Source: Puniceibacterium sp. IMCC21224 (GTDB lineage: Bacteria; Pseudomonadota; Alphaproteobacteria; Rhodobacterales; Rhodobacteraceae). Taken from it: a stretch of DNA of 64,000 bases. The notes beneath the pieces are model-generated. The model ran no database searches. It had not been told where the DNA came from and saw only the letters and a list, made by a program, of their open reading frames with translations. The stretch covers positions 806,001 to 870,000 of the forward strand of contig NZ_LDPY01000001.1 of NCBI RefSeq assembly GCF_001038505.1. Reading direction: 5' to 3'. Each line of letters starts with the position of its first letter. The stretch's first letter is position 1. The position numbers were made by a program, and so were the translations under genes. This document shows, piece by piece, positions 28,227 to 36,995 of the stretch.

Positions 28227-30983
28227 TCAGACGAGCCGCCCGTGGCAGTGCTTGAACTTGTTGCCGGAACCGCAGGGGCAGAGGTCATTGCGACCGGGAT
28301 CCCCCCAGCTGGCGGGGTCGCCTTCGTCAAAGCCGTTTGCAACCGAACCGTTGTCTGCAGAGCCGTCAACCGCAGTCGGTTCCGCCGCGACAGCAGCAGA
28401 GTCTGGGGGGGGAGCGGATTTGGAGAGGCTCAGTTCCATCTGCGCCCGCTGAGCTGCCTGCTGCGCGGCCATCTGTTCGACCAGCGCACGCTGTTCCTCT
28501 TCGGTCATCGGACGGATCTGGCCCAGCTTTTGCGTCACGTCGACACGCAGCGAATCCAGCATCGATTCGAACAACTGGAACGATTCGGTCTTGTATTCAT
28601 TCAGCGGGTCACGTTGGGCATAGCCCCGGAACCCGACGACCGAACGCAGATGTTCCAGCGTCAGCAGGTGTTCGCGCCATTTGCCGTCGATGGTCTGCAA
28701 CAGAACCTGCTTTTCGATCTGGCGCATGGTGTCGTCGCCAAAGGCCGCAGCCTTTTCGGCCATCTGTTTGTCGGTCGCCTCTTCCAGCCGCTCGCGGATG
28801 ACGTCGGCATCGACGCCCTCTTCGTCGCCCCAGGCGATAATGGGTGTATCGAGGCCAAGGTTTTCCAGAACCGAAGCATAGAGGCCGCGCGTGTCCCATT
28901 GGTCGGCATATGTGCGCGGCGGGATGTGTTGCTTGACCAGGTCCTCGATCACCTGATGGCGCATGTCCTGGGTGATTTCACCCAGATCGTCGGCCTCCAT
29001 GATCTCGCGGCGCTGGGAGAAGACCACTTTGCGCTGGTCGTTCATCACGTCATCGAATTTCAGCAGCTGCTTGCGGATGTCAAAGTTGCGGCCCTCGACC
29101 TTGGCCTGAGCGCGCTCCAGCGATTTGTTCACCCAAGGGTGAATGATTGCCTCGCCCTCTTTCATACCCAGAGACGACAGCACCTTGTCGAGTCGTTCAG
29201 AGCCAAAGATGCGCATCAGATCGTCTTCGAGCGACAGGAAGAACGATGATTTGCCCGGATCACCCTGACGGCCAGAGCGGCCGCGCAGCTGGTTGTCGAT
29301 CCGGCGTGATTCGTGGCGTTCGGTCGCCAGGACAAACAGGCCGCCCGCGTCGATCACTGCCTTTTCGTCAGCGGCGTGACCACCTTCGATCCTCTGGCGG
29401 ATTTCGTCGGGGTGGGTATCGGGATCGGCTGCAATAGCTTCCAGCACCTTGAGTTCGACGTTGCCGCCAAGTTTGATGTCGGTGCCGCGCCCGGCCATGT
29501 TGGTGGCGATGGTGACTGCGCCCAGTTTGCCAGCGTCACCGACAATCTGCGCCTCTTGTTCGTGCTGACGCGCGTTCAGGACGTTGTGTTTCAGCCCGGC
29601 TTTGGTCAGCAGCGCCGACAGCATTTCGGATTTTTCGATAGAGGTGGTGCCAACCAGAACCGGCGTGCCAACTTCATGCGCCTTGCGGATATCTTCGACC
29701 ACGGCGTCGTATTTTTCGCGGGCGGTACGATAGACTTTGTCGTCTTCGTCAACCCGGGCGATGGGGCGGTTTGTCGGCACTTCGACCACGCCAAGACCAT
29801 AGATTTCGGCGAATTCTTCGGCTTCGGTGGTGGCGGTGCCGGTCATGCCCGACAGCTTGCCATAGAGTCGAAAGTAGTTCTGGAACGTGACCGAGGCCAG
29901 CGTGACGTTCTCGGGCTGAATCGCGGCGCCTTCCTTGGCCTCGATCGCCTGATGCAGACCATCTGAGAGGCGGCGACCGGCCATCATCCGGCCGGTGAAT
30001 TCGTCGATCAACACGACCTCATTGTCGCGGACGATGTAATCTTTGTCTTTCTGGAACAGCTTGTGCGCGCGCAGACCCTGATTGACGTGATGCACCACCG
30101 TAGTCGATTCAGGATCATAGAGCGTCTGCCCGTCAGGCAACAGACCGCGCGCGTGTAGCTGTTCTTCGAGAAACTCGTTGCCTTCGTCCGTGTAGGTGAC
30201 GTTGCGGGTCTTTTCGTCCAGCGTGAAGTGTTCTTCGGTCAGGTCCGGGATCAGCTTGTCGATGGCGACATACAGATCGGACCGGTCCTGTGACGGACCC
30301 GAGATGATCAGCGGCGTGCGCGCCTCGTCGATCAAGATGCTGTCAACCTCGTCCACAATCGCAAAATTGTGGTCGCGCTGGTACATCTGCTCAAGTTCGG
30401 ATTTCATGTTGTCGCGCAGGTAGTCAAAACCGAGTTCGTTGTTCGTGGCATAGGTGATGTCGCTGGCGTAGGCGACTTTCTTCTCGTCCTCGGGCTGGCG
30501 GGGGTAGACCACACCAGTCGTCATGCCGAGAAAGCCAAAGACGTTGCCCATCCATTCGGCATCGCGGCGCGCGAGATAGTCGTTGACCGTAACGATGTGC
30601 ACGCCTTTGCCGGTCAGCGCATTCAGATAGGCTGGAAAGGTTGCGACCAGCGTCTTGCCCTCACCGGTCTTCATCTCGGAAATATTGCCCTGGTGCAGGA
30701 AAATGCCGCCCATCAACTGGGTGTCAAAGGCCCGCAGACCCAGCGCCCGCAGCGCGCCTTCGCGGCAATTGGCAAAGGCTTCGGGCAGGATGTGGTCCAG
30801 GCTCTCGCCGCCCTCGATGCGTTTCCGGAACTCGTCGGTCTTGGCTCGCAGCCCGGCGTCGTCGAGTTTCTGGAACTCAGGTTCCAGCGCGTTGATCTGT
30901 TCGACCAGCGGGCGCGTCGCCTTTACCTTGCGGTCATTCGGGGTTCCGAACACCTTGCGCGCGATTTTTCCGATACCCAGCAT
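28227..30983 (-). CDS. secA: Preprotein translocase ATPase SecA
   Basis: The 918-residue motor of the Sec pathway, binding SecYEG at the inner membrane. The N-terminus [13 protein letters not shown] fixes the start at 30983, although the frame is open for 20 more codons. Walker A is in [10 protein letters not shown] near residue 104, the DEAD-like box is in [14 protein letters not shown], and the second ATPase domain has [14 protein letters not shown]. The zinc-binding tail [14 protein letters not shown], which contacts SecB, is intact. Divergent from ppiC-argJ-mutT with 177 bp between starts. Confidence 0.97.
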   Translation of the reverse strand: MLGIGKIARKVFGTPNDRKVKATRPLVEQINALEPEFQKLDDAGLRAKTDEFRKRIEGGESLDHILPEAFANCREGALRALGLRAFDTQLMGGIFLHQGNISEMKTGEGKTLVATFPAYLNALTGKGVHIVTVNDYLARRDAEWMGNVFGFLGMTTGVVYPRQPEDEKKVAYASDITYATNNELGFDYLRDNMKSELEQMYQRDHNFAIVDEVDSILIDEARTPLIISGPSQDRSDLYVAIDKLIPDLTEEHFTLDEKTRNVTYTDEGNEFLEEQLHARGLLPDGQTLYDPESTTVVHHVNQGLRAHKLFQKDKDYIVRDNEVVLIDEFTGRMMAGRRLSDGLHQAIEAKEGAAIQPENVTLASVTFQNYFRLYGKLSGMTGTATTEAEEFAEIYGLGVVEVPTNRPIARVDEDDKVYRTAREKYDAVVEDIRKAHEVGTPVLVGTTSIEKSEMLSALLTKAGLKHNVLNARQHEQEAQIVGDAGKLGAVTIATNMAGRGTDIKLGGNVELKVLEAIAADPDTHPDEIRQRIEGGHAADEKAVIDAGGLFVLATERHESRRIDNQLRGRSGRQGDPGKSSFFLSLEDDLMRIFGSERLDKVLSSLGMKEGEAIIHPWVNKSLERAQAKVEGRNFDIRKQLLKFDDVMNDQRKVVFSQRREIMEADDLGEITQDMRHQVIEDLVKQHIPPRTYADQWDTRGLYASVLENLGLDTPIIAWGDEEGVDADVIRERLEEATDKQMAEKAAAFGDDTMRQIEKQVLLQTIDGKWREHLLTLEHLRSVVGFRGYAQRDPLNEYKTESFQLFESMLDSLRVDVTQKLGQIRPMTEEEQRALVEQMAAQQAAQRAQMELSLSKSAPPPDSAAVAAEPTAVDGSADNGSVANGFDEGDPASWGDPGRNDLCPCGSGNKFKHCHGRLV

Positions 30984-31091
30984 GGCCCTACTTTCGTGGT
31001 TTGACATCATCGTGTGCGGCATCTGCTTGCCCGCCCCGCACACAGCCCATATGAAACAGGGGAACGACCGGCCCGTAGGCGCCCACAGGGC

Positions 31092-31120
31092 GATGTAAGG
31101 GGCGACCTTAGAACTGTCAA
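31092..31120 (-). promoter_or_regulatory. Candidate secA promoter
   Basis: On the minus strand, TTGACA (31120-31115) and TACATC (31097-31092) are separated by 17 bases. The -35 is perfect and the -10 is weak. Transcription would start near 31085 and leave a leader of about 100 bases before secA. The site lies within the shared divergent region, close to the oppositely directed ppiC gene. Confidence 0.4.
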
Positions 31121-31160
31121 CGTCGCCCGCAATTGTGGCGGCAAAGGAAGGACCTACCCG

Positions 31161-32012
31161 ATGTCGAAACTTGCCATGAATCTGTCAGCTGCGGTGATCG
31201 CTCTGGTTGTAGCCCTGCCCGTGCAGGCGCAGGATACACCAGATGCCGGAACTGTCGTGGCGACGGTCAACGGGACCGAAATCACCCTGGGCCATATGCT
31301 GATGGTGCGTGCTGGTCTGCCCGAGCAATACCAGCAACTGCCCACAGATGTGTTGTGGGATGGAATCATGAACCAACTGGTCCAGCAAGAAGTGCTGAGC
31401 CAATCCGACGACGCTAAGGAGACGTTCCGCGTCCGCGTCGCGATCGAGAACGAGCGCCGCGCGCTGCTCGCCTCCGAAGCGCTGGCGGCTCTGGCACAGC
31501 AGCCCGTGAGCGATGAGGCCCTGCAGGCCGCCTACGAGGCGAAATATGCGTCGGCTGACATGGGCAAGGAATTCAACGCCTCGCATATTCTGGTCGAAAC
31601 CGAAGAAGAGGCTGCTGCCCTAGTGGCTGAGCTCGAGGGCGGTGCGGACTTTGCCGAGCTGGCCAAAGAGAAATCCACCGGCCCCTCGGGTCCCAACGGC
31701 GGCGAACTGGGTTGGTTTGGCCCCGGCATGATGGTGGCACCGTTTCAGGCCGCAGTCGAAAAGATGGAGATCGGCGCGGTCTCTGCCCCGGTGGAAACCC
31801 AGTTCGGCTGGCATGTCATCAAGCTGAACGAGTCCCGCGAAATGGATGCCCCCACGCTTGATTCGGTGAGGGATGAGTTGACCGGAGAAGTGCAGCAGCA
31901 GGTGGTGGCCGATCTGATCACGTCGCTGACCGAAGAGGCAACCGTGACGCAGTTGGCCAAGGACGAAATCGATACCAACGTCCTGCAAAACCTCGACCTT
32001 CTGGAGAACTGA
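31161..32012 (+). CDS. Peptidylprolyl isomerase, parvulin (PpiC/SurA type)
   Basis: A 283-residue exported folding factor. ATG 31161 starts a signal peptide that ends near residue 24 (PVQA|QD); the frame is open further left over the secA leader. The N-terminal helical part resembles SurA/PrsA. The parvulin domain spans about 130-230 with [32 protein letters not shown] and FGWHVIKL. It probably helps outer-membrane or periplasmic proteins fold, and lying opposite secA fits a role right after export. The argJ start follows four bases after its stop. Confidence 0.9.
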   Translation: MSKLAMNLSAAVIALVVALPVQAQDTPDAGTVVATVNGTEITLGHMLMVRAGLPEQYQQLPTDVLWDGIMNQLVQQEVLSQSDDAKETFRVRVAIENERRALLASEALAALAQQPVSDEALQAAYEAKYASADMGKEFNASHILVETEEEAAALVAELEGGADFAELAKEKSTGPSGPNGGELGWFGPGMMVAPFQAAVEKMEIGAVSAPVETQFGWHVIKLNESREMDAPTLDSVRDELTGEVQQQVVADLITSLTEEATVTQLAKDEIDTNVLQNLDLLEN

Positions 32013-32015
32013 AAC

Positions 32016-33245
32016 TTGGCCAAGATCACGTCGAAGTCGCCGCTGGCGCCTGACTCATTTCCCGATCTGCCGGTGATCAAGGGCGTTCGGTTCGCTTCAG
32101 TTGCGGCGGGTGTGCGATATGCCGGGCGACGCGACGTGATGTTGGTACATCTGGTGCCGGGCTCGACCGTGGCAGGGGTGTTCACGCGCTCGGCGACACG
32201 GTCGGCACCGGTATTGGATTGTCAGGCCAAGATCGGCACCGACAGCCCGGATGGCGCGGCGATCATCGTCAATTCGGGCAATTCCAACGCCTTTACCGGA
32301 CGCAACGGGATCGAAGCGACGCAGGCCGTGACCTCTGCGGTGGCGATGGCCATGGATCTGCCCGAAGGGCGGGTGTTTTCCTCGTCCACCGGCGTGATCG
32401 GTGAGCCGCTGCCGCATGGCCGGATCACCGCCAAGATTGACGAACTGGTGGCAGGGCTGGACGCCGATGGTATCAGCGACGCCGCTCAGGCCATCATGAC
32501 CACCGACACCTTTGCCAAGGGCGCCAGCGCCGATGTCGATCTGCCCGGCGGACGCGTCAGGATCGCGGGTATCGCCAAAGGGTCGGGCATGATCGCGCCG
32601 GATATGGCGACGATGCTGGTTTACATCTTCACCGACGCCGCGATACCCCGCGCCGACTTGCAGGCGATGGTCAGTGGCATCAACGACCGCACCTTCAACT
32701 GCATCACGGTTGATAGCGATACCTCGACCTCAGACACGTTGCTGATGGGCGCGACCGGTGCTTCGGGCGTTGCAGTGACGAAAAACGACGCCGCATTTTC
32801 CGAGGCGTTGCACGGCGTGATGCTGGATCTCGCGCATCAGGTGGTACGCGACGGTGAGGGCGCTACCAAGTTTGTGACAGTCAATGTGCGTAGCGCCGCG
32901 TCGGATGTCGATGCCCGTACCCACGCGCTGTCCATAGCCAACTCGCCATTGGTCAAGACGGCACTGGCGGGCGAGGATCCGAACTGGGGTCGGATTGTCA
33001 TGGCGATTGGAAAATCCGGGGCTGCGGCGGATCGCGATCTGTTGACGATCCGATTCGGTGGCGTCCTGGTTGCCGAGAAAGGTTGGGTTTCGCCCGATTA
33101 CAGCGAAGCTTTGGGCGCGGCGCATATGAAACAGGCCGATATCACAATCAATGTTGACCTTGGGCTCGGGCAGGGGGCTGCTACAGTGTGGACCTGCGAT
33201 CTGACCCATGGCTATATCTCGATCAATGCGGATTACCGGTCCTGA
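32016..33245 (+). CDS. argJ: Bifunctional ornithine acetyltransferase / N-acetylglutamate synthase
   Basis: A 409-residue ArgJ enzyme that moves the acetyl group from N-acetylornithine to glutamate in the cyclic arginine pathway. The autocleavage region reads KGSGMIAPDMATML, where the threonine becomes the nucleophile of the beta chain. NSGNSNAFTG and TDPNWGRI-like (EDPNWGRI) motifs also match. It starts with TTG at 32016, preceded by GGAG about ten bases upstream; no ATG nearby gives a better N-terminus. Whether it also uses acetyl-CoA, as in bifunctional forms, cannot be told from the sequence alone. Confidence 0.93.
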   Translation: MAKITSKSPLAPDSFPDLPVIKGVRFASVAAGVRYAGRRDVMLVHLVPGSTVAGVFTRSATRSAPVLDCQAKIGTDSPDGAAIIVNSGNSNAFTGRNGIEATQAVTSAVAMAMDLPEGRVFSSSTGVIGEPLPHGRITAKIDELVAGLDADGISDAAQAIMTTDTFAKGASADVDLPGGRVRIAGIAKGSGMIAPDMATMLVYIFTDAAIPRADLQAMVSGINDRTFNCITVDSDTSTSDTLLMGATGASGVAVTKNDAAFSEALHGVMLDLAHQVVRDGEGATKFVTVNVRSAASDVDARTHALSIANSPLVKTALAGEDPNWGRIVMAIGKSGAAADRDLLTIRFGGVLVAEKGWVSPDYSEALGAAHMKQADITINVDLGLGQGAATVWTCDLTHGYISINADYRS

Positions 33246-33277
33246 CCGGGGTTCGCAGTGCTATTGAGGGGCCTGTG

Positions 33278-33676
33278 ATGAAGATTTTGCTTGTCTCAGC
33301 AGTCGCCCTGATTGACGTTGACGGACGTATCCTGTTGGCACAGCGCCCCGAGGGTAAGCCGTTGGCCGGACTGTGGGAATTTCCTGGTGGCAAGGTCGAG
33401 GCGGGTGAAACACCGGAGGCCGCGCTTATTCGTGAATTGCACGAGGAACTGGGCATCGGCACCTGGCAAAGCTGTCTTGCGCCACTTACCTTTGCCAGCC
33501 ATTCCTACGACGATTTCCATCTTCTGATGCCGCTGTTTGCCTGTCGCAAATGGGAGGGGATTGTGCAGTCACGCGAGGGTCAGGCGCTGAAATGGGTCCG
33601 CGCCAAGGATCTATCGAAATATCCGATGCCACCTGCCGACGTGCCACTGATACCGATTTTGCGCGACTGGCTCTAG
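33278..33676 (+). CDS. mutT: 8-oxo-dGTP pyrophosphatase MutT (Nudix)
   Basis: A 132-residue Nudix hydrolase that removes oxidised dGTP from the nucleotide pool. The complete Nudix box is GGKVEAGETPEAALIRELHE followed by ELGI. ATG 33278 is chosen (a GTG three bases earlier is possible). It is 32 bases downstream of argJ and ends the operon. The order ppiC-argJ-mutT divergent from secA is familiar in Rhodobacteraceae. Length is typical. Confidence 0.92.
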   Translation: MKILLVSAVALIDVDGRILLAQRPEGKPLAGLWEFPGGKVEAGETPEAALIRELHEELGIGTWQSCLAPLTFASHSYDDFHLLMPLFACRKWEGIVQSREGQALKWVRAKDLSKYPMPPADVPLIPILRDWL

Positions 33677-33976
33677 GGTCTTGTTATCCGCCAACCCAGG
33701 CTATTTCGCCTGATGGTTTAGTATTATCGAATACGACATTCGCGTTTCGCCCGATGAGAATTGCCAAAGGTGGCATCATCCAGCACCTCAACCGCGGTCT
33801 TATCCTGTTGTTCGGCCTATGCGTGCTCCACACTCGCTTTACGTCTGCAATCAGCACTTGACTACACGACCGGTGCAAACCGCCGCCTGTCCTCTCTTGG
33901 GATCCGCGACGGAATCGGGCCTGTGATCCCACATCTTTCGAAGCAGGCACAGGCGGGCGCCCTTTGACCTTGGCCC

Positions 33977-34005
33977 TTGCAGATTCGGAACGGGGGGCGT
34001 ATATG
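33977..34005 (+). promoter_or_regulatory. Candidate promoter for rimP-nusA operon
   Basis: TTGCAG (33977-33982) and TATATG (34000-34005) are separated by 17 bases. Transcription would begin near 34012, about 120 bases before the rimP start, and pass through the hairpin at 34060-34092. The match is moderate, but no better sigma-70-type site is seen in the gap. Confidence 0.45.
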
Positions 34006-34059
34006 CCCCTCAACAGCGGCGCGTCGGGGTCCAAACCGAATGTTCCACCGGGGATTTTC

Positions 34060-34092
34060 AACGGGCCGCGCGCCCGTTTTTTTGTGCCCGTT
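34060..34092 (+). terminator. Leader terminator upstream of rimP with an alternative pairing
   Basis: ACGGGC (34061-34066) pairs with GCCCGT (34072-34077), directly followed by a run of seven T, the form of an intrinsic terminator. The same left arm, extended to AACGGGC (34060-34066), can instead pair perfectly with GCCCGTT (34086-34092) after the T-run, which would break the terminator stem. That arrangement is what an attenuator would look like. rimP starts 39 bases after the second arm. Confidence 0.6.
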
Positions 34093-34130
34093 CAAAATCG
34101 ACAAGATCCACTCAGACCGTCAGAGAACAC

Positions 34131-34700
34131 ATGACCGATATGATCGCCAAAGCTGCCATGGACAAACGCCTGGCCGAGATTGTGACCCCCGTCATCGAGG
34201 ACATGGGCTTCGAACTGGTGCGCATTCGTCTGATGGGCGGCAACACCCCCACCCTTCAAATCATGGCCGAACGTCCGGAAGGCGGGATTGAGGTCGACGA
34301 ATGCGCCCGTATCTCGACTGCGATCAGCGCGACACTGGATGTCGAAGACCCGATTCTTGACACCTACACTCTCGAAGTGTCGAGCCCCGGCATTGACCGC
34401 CCGCTCACCCGGCTCAAGGATTTTGACACCTACGAGGGCTACGAGGCCCGCGTCGAAACCGACGAGCTGATCGAAGGCCGCAAGCGCTGGCGCGGCATTT
34501 TGGCGGGAATCGAAGGTGACGAGGTTCTGATCAACGTTGACGAGGGCACTGTGGGCCTGAAATTCGACTGGCTGGCCGAGGCCAAGCTGATCCTGACGGA
34601 CGACTTGATCCGGGAAATGCTGCGCGCCCGCAAGGCGGCTGGCTTGGAAGACGATAAATTTGACGAGATCGAGGCCGACGACGGCCCTCAGGAGGAGTAA
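34131..34700 (+). CDS. rimP: Ribosome maturation factor RimP
   Basis: A 189-residue factor needed for 30S maturation. The N-terminal domain has [16 protein letters not shown] and the next motif reads [11 protein letters not shown], the most conserved patch of the family. The C-terminal SH3-like domain ends in an acidic tail (residues about 175-189), common in alphaproteobacteria. ATG 34131 is the first reasonable start. nusA follows five bases after the stop, and the same gene pair leads this operon in most bacteria. Confidence 0.95.
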   Translation: MTDMIAKAAMDKRLAEIVTPVIEDMGFELVRIRLMGGNTPTLQIMAERPEGGIEVDECARISTAISATLDVEDPILDTYTLEVSSPGIDRPLTRLKDFDTYEGYEARVETDELIEGRKRWRGILAGIEGDEVLINVDEGTVGLKFDWLAEAKLILTDDLIREMLRARKAAGLEDDKFDEIEADDGPQEE

Positions 34701-34705
34701 GAGAG

Positions 34706-36343
34706 ATGGCGATTACCTCTGCAAACCAGCTTGAGCTGTTGCAAACCGCCGAGGCCGTGGCGCGTGAAAAGATGATAGACCCCAATCTGGTGGTCGAAGC
34801 GATGGAAGAAAGTCTGTCGCGCGCCGCCAAGAGCCGCTACGGGTCGGAAATGGATATCAGGGTCACGATTGACCGCAAGACCGGGCGCGCCGCCTTTACC
34901 CGTGTGCGCACCGTGGTCGAGGATGAGCTGCTGGAAAACTACCAGTCCGAGTTCACCGTTCAGCAAGCCAAACAATATATGGCCGACCCCAAGGTGGGTG
35001 ACGAATTCATCGAAGAGGTGCCGCCCGTCGACATGGGCCGGATCGCGGCGCAATCGGCCAAGCAGGTGATCCTGCAAAAGGTCCGCGAAGCGGAACGCGA
35101 CCGCCAGTTCGAAGAATTCAAGGATCGCGCCGGCACAATCATCAACGGTCAGGTCAAGCGCGAGGAGTACGGCAACGTCATCGTCGATGTGGGCCGAGGC
35201 GAAGCGATTCTGCGTCGCAACGAAAAAATTGGCCGCGAGGCATACCGCCCCGGCGACCGGATCCGCTGCTACATCAAGGATGTGCGCCGCGAGGTCCGTG
35301 GACCGCAGATTTTCCTGTCGCGTACTGATCCGCAGTTCATGGCCGAACTGTTCAAGATGGAAGTGCCCGAGATCTACGACAACATCATCGAGATCAAGGC
35401 CGTCGCCCGTGACCCTGGGTCGCGCGCCAAGATTGCCGTGATTTCCTATGACAGCTCGATCGACCCCGTCGGTGCCTGCGTCGGTATGCGCGGCTCGCGC
35501 GTTCAGGCTGTGGTGAACGAGCTACAGGGCGAAAAGATCGACATCATCCCGTGGAACGAGGATATCCCGACATTTCTGGTGAACGCGCTGCAACCTGCCG
35601 AGGTTTCCAAGGTGGTTCTGGACGAAGAAGCCGAGCGTATCGTGGTTGTTGTCCCGGACGAACAACTGTCGCTGGCCATTGGCCGTCGCGGTCAGAACGT
35701 CCGCCTCGCGTCGCAGCTGACCGGCCTCGACATCGACATCATGACCGAAGAAGAAGAGAGCAAGCGCCGCCAGAAAGAGTTCGAAGAGCGCACACAGCTC
35801 TTTATGGACACGCTGGATCTGGATGAATTCTTTGCTCAGTTGCTGGTCTCGGAGGGGTTCACCAACCTCGAAGAGGTGGCCTATGTCGACCTCGAAGAGC
35901 TGCTGGTGATTGATGGGGTGGACGCAGATACCGCCGCAGAATTGCAGACCCGCGCCAAAGAGCAGCTCGAAGAGCTGGCCCGCAAGGCACTGGAACGCGC
36001 TCGCGAGATGGGTGTCGAAGACAGCCTGCTTGAATTCGAGGGCCTCACGCCCCAAATGTTCGAAGCGCTGGCCGAAGATGGCATCAAGTCACTCGAAGAT
36101 TTTGCCACCTGTGCGGATTGGGAACTGGCCGGTGGCTGGACCACCGTCGATGGGCAGCGCCACAAGGACGATGGGCTGCTTGAGAAATTCGACGTCTCAC
36201 TCGACGAGGCGCAAACACTGGTCATGACCGCACGTGTGATGTTGGGCTGGGTCGATCCGACCGAAGTCGAAGCGGAAGCCGAAGACGAGGAAGAAGACAT
36301 CCTGGACGACGACGCAGACGATAGCAGCGAAGACGAGGCCTGA
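34706..36343 (+). CDS. nusA: Transcription termination/antitermination factor NusA
   Basis: A 545-residue RNA polymerase-binding elongation factor. The order is the N-terminal RNAP-binding domain (1-130), S1 (about 135-200), KH1 and KH2 (about 230-345, with SYDSSIDPVGACVGMRGSR and AIGRRGQNVRLA), then two acidic helix-hairpin-helix repeats and a strongly acidic tail. It begins with ATG 34706 after AGGAG. It overlaps nothing and is 7 bases from ylxR. NusA is well placed to act on the terminator in its own operon leader. Confidence 0.96.
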   Translation: MAITSANQLELLQTAEAVAREKMIDPNLVVEAMEESLSRAAKSRYGSEMDIRVTIDRKTGRAAFTRVRTVVEDELLENYQSEFTVQQAKQYMADPKVGDEFIEEVPPVDMGRIAAQSAKQVILQKVREAERDRQFEEFKDRAGTIINGQVKREEYGNVIVDVGRGEAILRRNEKIGREAYRPGDRIRCYIKDVRREVRGPQIFLSRTDPQFMAELFKMEVPEIYDNIIEIKAVARDPGSRAKIAVISYDSSIDPVGACVGMRGSRVQAVVNELQGEKIDIIPWNEDIPTFLVNALQPAEVSKVVLDEEAERIVVVVPDEQLSLAIGRRGQNVRLASQLTGLDIDIMTEEEESKRRQKEFEERTQLFMDTLDLDEFFAQLLVSEGFTNLEEVAYVDLEELLVIDGVDADTAAELQTRAKEQLEELARKALERAREMGVEDSLLEFEGLTPQMFEALAEDGIKSLEDFATCADWELAGGWTTVDGQRHKDDGLLEKFDVSLDEAQTLVMTARVMLGWVDPTEVEAEAEDEEEDILDDDADDSSEDEA

Positions 36344-36350
36344 ACCAGAC

Positions 36351-36986
36351 ATGACGCGTGGAGGCCAAACCAAGGATCTGCCCGACGGACCCGAGCGCAA
36401 ATGTATTGCGACCGGTGAAGTGCAGCCGAAACACGGGCTCATCCGTTTTGTGGTGGGGCCGGAAAATCAGATTGTCCCGGATATCATGGGCAAACTGCCC
36501 GGCCGGGGCATCTGGGTCGCCGCCGACAGGGCTGCACTTGACAAAGCGGCACAAAAGGGGCTGTTTGCCCGCGCAGCCCGCCAGCCAGTGACTGTCCCCG
36601 ATGGGATGGTTGATCAGCTGGAACAAATGCTGGTGCGGCGTGTTGTCGATTTGGTGAGCCTTGCGCGCAAGTCTGGTGCGGCGGTTTCGGGATACGAAAA
36701 GGTCAAGGACTGGCTCTCGAAAGAAGAGGCCGAAGTCCTGATCCAGTCCAGCGACGGGTCCGAGCGTGGCAAGTCCAAGCTTAGTACGCCGCATTTTGGC
36801 AGTTACATTGGCTGGCTTACCGCGAACGAGCTGGGGTTGGCCTTTGGGCGACAAACTGTGATACACGCGGCGCTTGGCGCTGGTGGACTCACGAAACGTG
36901 TTGTAGAGGAAGCCCAACGATTAAAGGGCGTACGCATTGGAGTGTCCAGTGCTGATGTTGGCGGCAGGGGCCGCCCGAGAGGATAA
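36351..36986 (+). CDS. ylxR: YlxR-family RNA-binding protein (DUF448), with C-terminal L7Ae-like domain
   Basis: A 211-residue protein between nusA and infB. The YlxR domain covers about residues 15-95: RKCIATGE-like (ERKCIATGEVQP), FVVGPENQIVPD and LPGRGIWV. The second half, from about 95 to 185, resembles the ribosomal L7Ae/L30e fold (LVSLARKSGAAVSGYEKVKDWL), a fusion common in alphaproteobacteria, and it ends in a basic tail. The role in RNA binding near the ribosome is inferred from the family and operon. Confidence 0.88.
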   Translation: MTRGGQTKDLPDGPERKCIATGEVQPKHGLIRFVVGPENQIVPDIMGKLPGRGIWVAADRAALDKAAQKGLFARAARQPVTVPDGMVDQLEQMLVRRVVDLVSLARKSGAAVSGYEKVKDWLSKEEAEVLIQSSDGSERGKSKLSTPHFGSYIGWLTANELGLAFGRQTVIHAALGAGGLTKRVVEEAQRLKGVRIGVSSADVGGRGRPRG

Positions 36987-36995
36987 GAGAGCTTG

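Larger units (their letters stand above)
33677..34130. other. 454-bp intergenic region, leader of the rimP-nusA operon
   Basis: No convincing gene is present on either strand. The right third carries a promoter candidate (33977-34005) and a terminator-like hairpin (34060-34092) just before rimP. The left 280 bp show nothing recognisable; no tRNA is present although some bacteria have one here. A short RNA of about 75 nt would run from the promoter to the hairpin. Confidence 0.6.

Noticed and set aside
33677..33976. A possible small gene between mutT and rimP
   Set aside because: Short frames on both strands have no ribosome site or recognisable composition.
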